Source: Maricaulis sp036231565
GTDB lineage: Bacteria; Pseudomonadota; Alphaproteobacteria; Caulobacterales; Maricaulaceae
Reading direction: 5' to 3'
NCBI GenBank assembly: GCA_036231565.1
Contig: JAZAHA010000049.1
Location: 138,133-202,132, forward strand
DNA length: 64,000 bases
The notes below the pieces were generated by a model. It was not told where the DNA came from, searched no databases, and worked only from the letters and a program-made list of their open reading frames with translations. Within the stretch, counting starts at the first letter, position 1; each line of letters starts with the position of its first letter. Made by a program: the position numbers and the translations under genes. Shown here piece by piece: positions 9,656 to 17,979 of the stretch.

Positions 9656-9775
9656 CGCGGTCCCGCATTCCTGATAATGAATCTCAGACTGGACCGACGG
9701 AATTCCTGTCCTACTTCGTTCAACAGGACTATGGGATAGCGGAACGCTACCGCTCCAATCCGCTGGGAGGCCCGA

Positions 9776-10888
9776 TTGACGGCTGGATTTTCGGTTCGCG
9801 GGGCCGTGCTGTGCACGGCGCTCGCTCTTTTGGTTTCGGCTTGCGGCGGCGAGCCTTCGGCCGGTGGACCGGCTGCTGGCGGCGCGCGCGCCGATGAGGC
9901 CATCCGTGTTGTTACCCAGCCCGTCCGGTTTGCGCGCGAGCGCACCGACATCGAAGCCGTCGGCACCGCCCGGGCCCGCTCCACAGCAACGATCTATCCC
10001 GAAGCCGGCGGTGTCGTGACCGGCGTTCCCTTCGTCACCGGCAGCCATGTCGAGGCGGGTGCCGTTCTCCTGCAGCTGGACGATCGCGAGGAACAGCTCG
10101 CCGTCAATCTTGCCCGGGTCTCCGTGCAGGAGGCCGAGCAATTGCTGGCCCGCTATCGCCGCATCGAGGACACCGGAGCCATCTCCGCCAGCCAGATCGA
10201 CGAGGCCCGCACGACGCTGGATGCTGCGCGTATCGAGTTGCAGCAGGCCGAGATCGCCCTGGACGAGCGCACCGTGCGCGCGCCGTTTTCCGGACATGTC
10301 GGCCTGACCGATATCGACCCGGGTTCGCGCATCACGCCGACGACCGCTATCGCCCAGCTGGACGATCGCAGCGTACTGTTTGTCGACTTTTCGCCGGCCG
10401 AGCAGGTGTTCGGCCGTCTGCGTGAAGGCGACACCGTCACCGCCACGCCCTTTGCCGATCCCGATCTCGCCGTCGAGGCCGAAGTCATTGCCGTCGACAG
10501 CCGGATCGATCCGACACGCCGCACTTTCACGGTGCGCGCCAGTATCGACAATGAAGCCGATGTGCTGCGGCCGGGCATGAGCTTCCGCGTCGCCTTCACC
10601 ATCGAGGGCCAGTCCTATCCGCGCTTGCCCGAAGCGGCGATTATCTGGGGCGGCAGCGGCTCCTATGTCTGGGGTGTCGATGGCGATACGGCGTTCCGCG
10701 TGCCGGTCGATATTGTGGCGCGCAATGAGGGCCATGTCCTGGTGCGCGGCGATCTGCAGGCCGGAGCCCGCATCATCACGGAAGGCGTTCAGAAGGTCCG
10801 TGAAGGCAGCCGCATTGTCGATGTCGGCGAGCGGGAAACCGGGCTGGCAGTCGGCGGGTCGCCCATCGTCTCGGATGAAACCCGATGA
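9776..10888 (+). CDS. RND efflux periplasmic adaptor lipoprotein (HlyD/MFP family)
   Basis: Membrane-fusion protein of 370 residues. It has a lipoprotein signal with lipobox LVSAC near residue 23, a barrel-sandwich hybrid region (TIYPEAGGVVTGVPFVTGSHVEAG), a helical hairpin with coiled-coil character (about 95-150) and a beta-barrel domain. It links the inner-membrane pump to the outer-membrane channel. Its stop overlaps the start of the RND permease gene. The likely start is TTG at 9776, preceded by GGGAGG at 9765-9770. Confidence 0.9.
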   Translation: MTAGFSVRGAVLCTALALLVSACGGEPSAGGPAAGGARADEAIRVVTQPVRFARERTDIEAVGTARARSTATIYPEAGGVVTGVPFVTGSHVEAGAVLLQLDDREEQLAVNLARVSVQEAEQLLARYRRIEDTGAISASQIDEARTTLDAARIELQQAEIALDERTVRAPFSGHVGLTDIDPGSRITPTTAIAQLDDRSVLFVDFSPAEQVFGRLREGDTVTATPFADPDLAVEAEVIAVDSRIDPTRRTFTVRASIDNEADVLRPGMSFRVAFTIEGQSYPRLPEAAIIWGGSGSYVWGVDGDTAFRVPVDIVARNEGHVLVRGDLQAGARIITEGVQKVREGSRIVDVGERETGLAVGGSPIVSDETR

Positions 10889-13800
10889 GCCTGCAGCGCA
10901 ACGACCTTCCCGCACTGGCCGTCAAGCGGCCCGTGCTCGTCGCGGTCCTCAACCTCCTGATCATCATCGGCGGCCTGGCGGCCCTGTTCGGCGTTGAAGT
11001 CCGCGAACTGCCGGATGTCGACCGGCCGGTCGTCTCGGTCACGGCAAACTTCCCCGGCGCTGCGCCGGAAACCGTCGATGCCGAGGTGACGAGCATTCTC
11101 GAGGGTGCCGTTGCGCGCGTCTCCGGTGTGCGGGAGATCGATGCGCAGAGCGAGGAGAACGGCTCGCGCATCCGGGTCGAGTTCAATCCGGGCGTCGATC
11201 TGGACTCCGCCGCGGCCGACATCCGCGAGGCGACGTCGCGCGTCGCGCGTCAGCTGCCCGACCGGGTCGAGCAGATCCGCGTGGTGAAGGCCGACGACAA
11301 TGCCGATCCCATCGTCCAGATGGCGGTGCTCTCCGACGCGCATGACGAAGAGACGCTGACGGCCATCGTCGAGAATGACATCGTGCCGGAATTCCTGTCG
11401 ATCGAAGGCGTGGCGAGTGTCGACATGTTCGGCGACCGCCAGCGCCTTCTGCGCGTGGTGATCGATCCGCTGCGCCTGAGCCGTTTCGGTCTGACCGTGG
11501 GCGATGTCGCGGATGCGCTCAGCCAGGCGCCTTTCGACGTGCCGGTCGGCAGTTTCCGCTCCGAAGACCAGCAATTGCTGGTACGGGCCGAGGCGACGGC
11601 TGCGACGCCGGAACGGGTCAAGGATGTCATCATCGACGGCAATACGCGTGTCGGTGACGTGGCCGAAGCCTTTTTTGCGCCGGCGGATGCGACCAATTTC
11701 GTGCGTCTCGACGGCCGGCCGATCATCGGTCTTGGCGTGGTGCGCCAGGCCCAGTCCAACACGATCTCGATCTCCGACGGGGTGCGCGAGACGGTCGAGC
11801 GGCTGAACGCCCGTTTCGACGATCTGGAAATCCGCATTACCTCGGACGACGCCGTCTTCATCCGCGGTTCCGTGCGTGAGGTCCTGACGAGCCTGGCGAT
11901 CACGGTAGTGATCGTCATCGCGACCATCTGGCTCTTCTTCGCCCGCTTCCGCGCCTCCCTGATCCCGTCCACCGCCATTCCCGCCGCCCTGGTCGGCGCG
12001 CTTGCCGGCATCTGGCTTCTGGGCTTTTCGGTCAATCTCCTGACCCTTCTGGCCCTGGTGCTGGCGACGGGTCTCATCGTCGACGATGCCATCGTCGTGG
12101 TCGAGAACATCCAGCGTTTGCAGATGAAGGGGCTGGGCCGCCGGGCCGCGGCCGTTCTGGGCACGCGCCAGGTCTTTTTCGCGGTCGTCGCGACGACGGC
12201 CGTTCTGGTCTCGGTCTTCATCCCGATCTCCTTCCTGCCCTCGACGGCGGGTCGCCTGTTCCGCGAATTCGGCTTCGTGCTGGCGCTGGCTGTGGTGATC
12301 TCGTCCTTCGTGGCCCTCTCCATCGTGCCGGCGCTGGCCGCGCGCCTCTGGCTGCGGTCGGAGAACCGCAAGCAGGGGCCGCTGGAGCGTGTCGGCGGCC
12401 GCATCTCGGACGGTTATGGCAAGCTCTTGCGGCTCGCCCTGAACCGTCCGTGGATCACGGCCGGCATCATGCTGGTTTCGGCGCTGGGGGCGGTGTTCGC
12501 CTTTGCCTCGCTCGAACAGGAATTGGTGCCGCAGGAGGATCGCGGACGGATCTATATCTTCGCGACGGGACCGGACGGTGTCGGACTCGATTTCATGGAG
12601 CGCCAGGCCGACCAGGTCGAGGCGATCGTCCAGCCCTATCTGGAGAGCGGCGAGGTGACGTCGGTTTTCTCCATCGTCGGCCGCTGGGACCCCAACCGCA
12701 TTTTCATGACCGCCACCCTGGCTGATTGGGAAGACCGTGATCGCAGCCAGCAGGAGATCATGGCCGAGATGCGCCGCCCGCTGTCGCAGATCCCGGGCCT
12801 GCGCGCCTCGGTCTTCGGACGCGGCAGCCTCGACATGCGCGGCTCCAGCCGCGGCGGGATCCAGGTTGCCCTGACCGGCCGCGAATATGCCGAGATCTAT
12901 GAAGGCGCCCTGGCGCTCGAGCGGGCCATCGATACGGAGAGCCGGATCTTGTCCAACCCGGAAATCTCCTACCAGCCGACCCAGCCGCAATTGTCGATCC
13001 GGATCGACCGCCGCCGTGCGGCCGATCTCGGCGTGCCGCTCAACGAGCTGTCGGTGACCCTGCGGGCCATGGTGGGCGGTGACGAGCTGGTCGACCTGAA
13101 TGTCGGCGACCAGGCGATCCCGATCTTCCTGGAGTCCGCCAATGGCGCCATCGACGACCCGACCGATCTGCAAAACCTCTATGTCCGCTCCAATGCCGGC
13201 GAGCTGATCCCGCTGTCAGCCCTGACCACGCTGGTCGAGGAAGGTGTTGCGGCCGAGCTGAACCGGACCGAGCAGCGCCGCTCGATCGATGTCGAGGCGG
13301 ATGTCGCAGCGGATATCGCCCTGTCCGACGCCGTCGCCGAGATCGAGCGTCTGGCCGAGACCGCCCTGCCGCCCGGGATCGAGATGATCATGATGGGCGA
13401 TGCGCGCACGCTGAACGAGACCTCGCGCGACATGGCGATCACCTATCTGTTCGCCTTCGTCATCGTCTTCCTGGTCCTGGCGGCACAGTTCGAGAGCCTG
13501 ACCAGCCCTATCGTCGTCATCCTGACCGTGCCGTTCGGCCTCGCCGCTGCGGTCTATGCGCTGGTGCTGACGGGTACCTCCCTCAACATCTTCTCGCAGA
13601 TCGGCCTGGTAATGCTGATCGGCCTGATGGCGAAGAACGGTATTCTCGTGGTCGAGTTCGCCGACCAGCTGCGCGCCGAGGGCAAGAGCGTGCGCGAGGC
13701 GATCGAGGAGGCGGCGACGATCCGTCTGCGTCCGATCGCCATGACGCTGATTTCGACGGTGCTGGGTGCCCTGCCGCTCATCCTGTCGACCGGGGCCGGT

Positions 13801-13995
13801 GCCGAGGCGCGCACCTCGATCGGCTGGACCGTGTTCGGCGGGCTGGGCCTGTCGGGCCTGTTCACCCTCTTCCTGACCCCGGTGATCTATCTGGGTGTCG
13901 CCCGGTTCGGCAAACCGCGCTCGGTCAATCTTGTCGAACTGGAAGAAGAACTGGCCCGCGTCGAGAACGACCCCGACACCCAACCGGCAGAATGA
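10885..13995 (+). CDS. RND multidrug efflux permease (AcrB/HAE1 family)
   Basis: Inner-membrane proton-driven pump of 1036 residues, the usual length for HAE1 transporters. It shows twelve hydrophobic segments and two large periplasmic loops. The TM4 proton-relay motif GLIVDDAIVVVENI carries the paired Asp residues, and TM10 has GLMAKNGILVVEF with the conserved Lys. The first segment begins with NDLPALAVKRPVLVAVLN, typical of the family. Overlapping start and stop codons on both sides tie it to the adaptor and the outer-membrane channel. The substrate is not deducible; multidrug or solvent export is the family norm. Confidence 0.93.
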   Translation: MSLQRNDLPALAVKRPVLVAVLNLLIIIGGLAALFGVEVRELPDVDRPVVSVTANFPGAAPETVDAEVTSILEGAVARVSGVREIDAQSEENGSRIRVEFNPGVDLDSAAADIREATSRVARQLPDRVEQIRVVKADDNADPIVQMAVLSDAHDEETLTAIVENDIVPEFLSIEGVASVDMFGDRQRLLRVVIDPLRLSRFGLTVGDVADALSQAPFDVPVGSFRSEDQQLLVRAEATAATPERVKDVIIDGNTRVGDVAEAFFAPADATNFVRLDGRPIIGLGVVRQAQSNTISISDGVRETVERLNARFDDLEIRITSDDAVFIRGSVREVLTSLAITVVIVIATIWLFFARFRASLIPSTAIPAALVGALAGIWLLGFSVNLLTLLALVLATGLIVDDAIVVVENIQRLQMKGLGRRAAAVLGTRQVFFAVVATTAVLVSVFIPISFLPSTAGRLFREFGFVLALAVVISSFVALSIVPALAARLWLRSENRKQGPLERVGGRISDGYGKLLRLALNRPWITAGIMLVSALGAVFAFASLEQELVPQEDRGRIYIFATGPDGVGLDFMERQADQVEAIVQPYLESGEVTSVFSIVGRWDPNRIFMTATLADWEDRDRSQQEIMAEMRRPLSQIPGLRASVFGRGSLDMRGSSRGGIQVALTGREYAEIYEGALALERAIDTESRILSNPEISYQPTQPQLSIRIDRRRAADLGVPLNELSVTLRAMVGGDELVDLNVGDQAIPIFLESANGAIDDPTDLQNLYVRSNAGELIPLSALTTLVEEGVAAELNRTEQRRSIDVEADVAADIALSDAVAEIERLAETALPPGIEMIMMGDARTLNETSRDMAITYLFAFVIVFLVLAAQFESLTSPIVVILTVPFGLAAAVYALVLTGTSLNIFSQIGLVMLIGLMAKNGILVVEFADQLRAEGKSVREAIEEAATIRLRPIAMTLISTVLGALPLILSTGAGAEARTSIGWTVFGGLGLSGLFTLFLTPVIYLGVARFGKPRSVNLVELEEELARVENDPDTQPAE

Positions 13996-15407
13996 TCATG
14001 CGTCACGTCCCGAGTATTGCCCTTGCCGCGCTCGCGGCCTGTCTGACCGGCTGCACGGTCGGACCCGACTACAACGCGCCGGTGCCGGGCGTGCCGGACA
14101 CCTGGTCGGAAACGGTTCCGGGCAGTGAAACCGCTGCGGCAACCGCGTGGTGGCGGGGCTTTGGCGATGAACAGCTGGACACGCTGATCACCACGGCGCT
14201 GGACGAGAATATCGATGTCCGGATCGCGGTTGCGCGGCTGGCCGAGGCCGAGGCCCGGACCACAGCCGAACGCGCTGCCAACTGGCCGTCCGTTGATGCG
14301 AGCGCCGATGCGTCCGCCACCGGCGACATTTCCGGCGATGCCGCGTCTTCCACGGCTGCTGGTCTCGGGGCGGCGCTGGCTTTCGTGCCGGACGTGTTCG
14401 GCGGGCGCCGCCGCCAGATCGAACAGGTCGAGGCGACGGCCGCTGCCCGGCGGTTCGACATCGAGGACGTCAAACGCGTCACGGCCGCCTCGATCGCCGA
14501 ACGCTATATCGAGCTGCGCCGCAGCCGGGCCCGGCTCGACCTGCTGACGACCTCGCTGGAGCTGCAGCAGCAGACGCTGGACATCGTGCGCCAGCGTGCC
14601 GAAGCCGGCCTGTCGGCCGATCTCGATGTGCAGCGGGCCGCCTCCGATCTTGCCCGCACACGGGCCCAGCGCGGCAGCCTCGATATTGCCGAGGCGCGGT
14701 CCCTGCATGATCTGGCGATCCTGACCGGCGCGCTTCCCGGCACGCTCGGCCTGGAGCCGGCCGCGGAAACCACGATCCCGGACTTTGCCGATCCCGTTGC
14801 GCCGGGTGTGCCGGCCGATCTCCTGCGCCGCCGGGCCGATCTTCAGGCCGCCGAGCGAGACCTGGCCGCGGCCAGCGCCGCCATCGGCGTCGCCACGGCC
14901 GAGCTTTATCCCGCCTTCTCCATTCCCGGCAGTATCACTGCCGATCTGGGTTCGGCCGACCGGTTGGTCGGTGACGTGGTCGCGCGAATCGGTGCTGCGG
15001 TCGATGTTCCGGTTTTCGATGCCGGCCGCCGCCGCGCCGGTGTCGACATTGCCGAGGCCCGGGCCGAACAGGCGCTGCTGACCTACCGGCAGACGCTGCT
15101 GGAAGCTGTCGGCGAGGTCGAGGACGCACTCGTCTCCATACGCGCCGTCGAGGCGCGGACGGCAGAGCTCGAGCGGGCGGTTGCCGCATCGGAACAGGCT
15201 TTCGACCAGCTCGACGCGCTTTACCGGGAAGGTCTGGCCAGCTTCATCGACATTCTCGATGCCCAGCGCACCCTGATCGACAGCCGCGAGTCGCTGCTGG
15301 ACAGCCAGGCCGATCATGCCCTGGCCGTGATCGCGCTGCACCGGGCGCTGGGTGCGCCGGTCGATCCGGCCCTCAATCCCGGCGGGGGGCCAGACTCGCG
15401 CTCTTGA
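13992..15407 (+). CDS. RND efflux outer-membrane lipoprotein (OprM/NodT family)
   Basis: TolC-like outer-membrane channel of 471 residues. The N-terminal lipobox is LTGC near residue 17, followed by VGPDYNAP, which is diagnostic of NodT/OprM proteins, and two tandem OEP repeats with long helices (about 60-260 and 270-460). Starts at 13992 and 13998 are both possible. The 3' end overlaps the convergent modC gene by 35 bp, so the two transcripts share complementary ends. Confidence 0.92.
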   Translation: MIMRHVPSIALAALAACLTGCTVGPDYNAPVPGVPDTWSETVPGSETAAATAWWRGFGDEQLDTLITTALDENIDVRIAVARLAEAEARTTAERAANWPSVDASADASATGDISGDAASSTAAGLGAALAFVPDVFGGRRRQIEQVEATAAARRFDIEDVKRVTAASIAERYIELRRSRARLDLLTTSLELQQQTLDIVRQRAEAGLSADLDVQRAASDLARTRAQRGSLDIAEARSLHDLAILTGALPGTLGLEPAAETTIPDFADPVAPGVPADLLRRRADLQAAERDLAAASAAIGVATAELYPAFSIPGSITADLGSADRLVGDVVARIGAAVDVPVFDAGRRRAGVDIAEARAEQALLTYRQTLLEAVGEVEDALVSIRAVEARTAELERAVAASEQAFDQLDALYREGLASFIDILDAQRTLIDSRESLLDSQADHALAVIALHRALGAPVDPALNPGGGPDSRS

Positions 15408-16464
15408 TCAGTGCGATAACCGTATCGCCCGGCTTCAACGCGAGCGCTTCGGCCGCGGCCCGCGTGATCCGTGCACACAGGCGCTGCGTCGCCACCTCCA
15501 GCTCGACATCGCACCAGGCCGTATCCGGCCGGTCGGTGATCGTTGTCACTGTCCCGGGCAGCCTGTTCCGCACCGAGAGCCCGTCCACGGCATCCAGGGC
15601 CAGGGTGACATCGCGGGCGGGTACGTAGAGACGCACCTCGCGTCCGATGGCGAGATCCGTCAGTCCGGGCAGGGCGATCCGGTGCTCGCCGATACTCAGC
15701 CCGGTCAGGTGCAGGCGGGCATCATGGCCGGCGATCCGGCCGGTCAGGACGGCGCCGGGTTCGTCCATTGTAACGCTGCGCCCCTCAGAACCGGCAAGCC
15801 AGGCATCCCGTCCGCAGAGCGTGCCGATCTGTCCGCTCTCAACGGGCAGGACATGATCGGCCATGATGGCCAGCTCCCGGGCGTCGTGACTGACCATCAG
15901 CGCCGGCAATTGCCAGTGCGTGAGCTTGTCCCGCAATGCCGGAAGCAGGCTCTGGCGAAAGCCGGCATCAAGCGCGGAGAAAGCCTCATCCAGCAGGAGC
16001 AGTCGCGGCCGGGCAGACAGCGCCCGGGCGAGCGCGACGCGCTGGCGCTCCCCGCCCGACAGATCCGCGGTGCGCCGTGCCAAGAGGGGCGCCAGTTCCA
16101 GGAGATCAATCAGTTCCGCGCGGTCGGGACCTGTAGCGTCCGGCACGGCGCGCTGGCTGGCATAGTCCAGATTGCCGGTCACAGAGAGGTGGGCGAACAG
16201 CCGGGAGTCCTGGAAGACGAGTGCCGTCCGGCGCCGGTATGCCGGCACGAATGACGCGCTGGACTGCCAGGTTTCACCATCGAAACGCACCGTATTGCCG
16301 CGTGCGCGATCCAGCCCTGCGATCACGCGCAGCAGGCTGGTCTTGCCTGCGCCATTGGGACCCAAAATGCCCGTTACACCGTTCAACGGCAGGGTCGCCG
16401 CGCCGGTCAGGCTGAACCCGCCCCGACGATGGGTGAGATCGAGATCGAGCGCTTTATCCGGCAT
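15373..16464 (-). CDS. modC: Molybdate ABC transporter ATP-binding protein
   Basis: ATPase of the molybdate importer, 363 residues. Visible are Walker A GPNGAGKTS, Q-loop VFQDSRLFAHLSV, ABC signature LSGGERQRVALARAL and Walker B LLLLDEAFSALD, with a C-terminal Mop/TOBE domain (about 290-355) that is characteristic of ModC. The start overlaps the modB 3' end by 11 bp. Last gene of modABC. Its 3' end overlaps the convergent RND channel gene. Molybdate supply fits with the moaA-moaC cluster at 54.5-56.8 kb. Confidence 0.94.
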   Translation of the reverse strand: MPDKALDLDLTHRRGGFSLTGAATLPLNGVTGILGPNGAGKTSLLRVIAGLDRARGNTVRFDGETWQSSASFVPAYRRRTALVFQDSRLFAHLSVTGNLDYASQRAVPDATGPDRAELIDLLELAPLLARRTADLSGGERQRVALARALSARPRLLLLDEAFSALDAGFRQSLLPALRDKLTHWQLPALMVSHDARELAIMADHVLPVESGQIGTLCGRDAWLAGSEGRSVTMDEPGAVLTGRIAGHDARLHLTGLSIGEHRIALPGLTDLAIGREVRLYVPARDVTLALDAVDGLSVRNRLPGTVTTITDRPDTAWCDVELEVATQRLCARITRAAAEALALKPGDTVIALIKSASLAPRRD

Positions 16465-17128
16465 GGACAGGATACCGGCGATTGATCAGGAAAACGGCGA
16501 TCAGCACGCTCAGCGATGTGGCGAGGAGGCCCAGCGCCAGCGTGTGGGCGGCGGCATAGTCCAGTGTTTCGACATGGTCGTAGAGCGCGATCGACACCAC
16601 GCGGGTGCGACCGGGAATATTTCCGCCCACCATCAGCACCACGCCGAACTCGCCCACGGTGTGTATGAAGCTGAGCACGCCCGCCGTGATGAAGCCGCGC
16701 AGGCTGAGCGGTATGACGACCGAAATGAAAGCATCCAGCGGTGACGCGCCCAGGCTGGCAGCGGCGTCCAGCGGTGCGCGGCCAACCCGTTCAAAGGCGG
16801 TCTGCAGCGGCTGGACCATGAAGGGCAGGGAGTAGATCATCGAGGCGATCACCAGTCCGGAGAAGGAAAAGGCGAGCGTGTCGCCGGTCAGGCGCACCCA
16901 CAGACCGCCGATTGCCGAGCCGGGGTTGAACAGGATCAGCAGGTAGAAGCCGATCACCGTCGGCGGCAGGACGAGGGGGAGTGCCGTGACGGCTTCAATT
17001 ACGGGCTTGAACCGTGTCCGCGTGTTTGCCAGCCACCAGGCCAGCGGCGTACCGATCACGAACAGGATCAGCGTCGTGACCAACGCCAGCTGCACGGTCA
17101 GGGCAATGGCTGACAGGCTCCCGCTCAC
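16454..17128 (-). CDS. modB: Molybdate ABC transporter permease
   Basis: Inner-membrane permease of 224 residues with about five transmembrane helices. The cytoplasmic EAA-type loop that docks on the ATPase is AAASLGASPLDAFISVVIPL. It overlaps modA by 4 bp upstream and modC by 11 bp downstream, indicating translational coupling. Confidence 0.94.
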   Translation of the reverse strand: MSGSLSAIALTVQLALVTTLILFVIGTPLAWWLANTRTRFKPVIEAVTALPLVLPPTVIGFYLLILFNPGSAIGGLWVRLTGDTLAFSFSGLVIASMIYSLPFMVQPLQTAFERVGRAPLDAAASLGASPLDAFISVVIPLSLRGFITAGVLSFIHTVGEFGVVLMVGGNIPGRTRVVSIALYDHVETLDYAAAHTLALGLLATSLSVLIAVFLINRRYPVHAG

Positions 17129-17904
17129 TCCGGCGCCTCATAGCCATGAGTGACGATGATGTCGCGGGCTTCCGGCGAGGCGAGAAAATCCATGAAGGCG
17201 CGGGCGGCCTCATTCTCGCTTCCCTTCATCAGAAGAACCGCGTCCTGACGGATCGGATCGTGCCAGCCGGCGGGGATGAGGTCATGACGGCCGGCCGGCG
17301 CGCTGCCGGGTTCCCGGATCTGCGACAACGCGACGAAACCCAGATCGGCATTGCCGGTGGCGACGAAGGCATAAGTCTGGCCGATATTCTCCCCTAAGAC
17401 CTGACGTGAGGCCGAGGCTGTCTGAAGCTCCAGATGGTCCAGAACCTGGCGCGCAGCGGTGCCATAGGGCGCGAGGTCGGGATTGGCGAGGGCGAGGCGC
17501 CGGTAGCCGCCTGCCTGCAGGCGCTGCAAGGGGGGCGGCGTATCGGCTGCGATATCCGCCATGTCCATCAGGGCCAGCCGGCCGGTCGCATAGGTCTGTA
17601 CGCTGCCGGCAACCGCCAGACCGTCTGCGACCAGGCGCGCCGGGCGGACAGTGTCGGCCGCGAGGAAGACGTCAAACGGCGCGCCATTGACGATCTGGGC
17701 GTAGAGGCGGCCGGTCGATCCCGACGACACGATAACGGTATGGCCGGTACTCGCGGAAAAGACGCCGGCGAGGGCTCGTACCGGTTCGGCGAAATTGGAT
17801 GCGACAGCCAGTCTTGCGGTGTCAGCGCGGGCCTGACCGCTGACGGCAGCGACCACCAATGACACCAGCGCTACGGCAAGTCGGAAGAGGAAAGTCCGGG
17901 CCAT
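17125..17904 (-). CDS. modA: Molybdate ABC transporter periplasmic binding protein
   Basis: Periplasmic solute-binding protein of 259 residues with a signal peptide (about 1-28, ending GQARAD). Oxyanion-binding features typical of ModA are seen: ASNFAEPVRAL at the mature N-terminus and SSGSTGRLYAQI around residue 60, which contribute Ser/Thr contacts to molybdate or tungstate, and FDVFLAAD. First gene of modABC. No ModE gene is present in the window. Confidence 0.93.
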   Translation of the reverse strand: MARTFLFRLAVALVSLVVAAVSGQARADTARLAVASNFAEPVRALAGVFSASTGHTVIVSSGSTGRLYAQIVNGAPFDVFLAADTVRPARLVADGLAVAGSVQTYATGRLALMDMADIAADTPPPLQRLQAGGYRRLALANPDLAPYGTAARQVLDHLELQTASASRQVLGENIGQTYAFVATGNADLGFVALSQIREPGSAPAGRHDLIPAGWHDPIRQDAVLLMKGSENEAARAFMDFLASPEARDIIVTHGYEAPE

Positions 17905-17979
17905 GCGTGACAGATTGCTCGCGGCGCCCCGCCCGGTTCAAGGGCAAAGCGCGGTGGATCACGCGGTTGTCAGTGCTCG

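Noticed and set aside
10789..13173. Long antisense open frame across the RND permease gene
   Set aside because: Shadow frame in GC-rich DNA; low-complexity Asp/Arg/Gln-rich translation, no ribosome-binding site.
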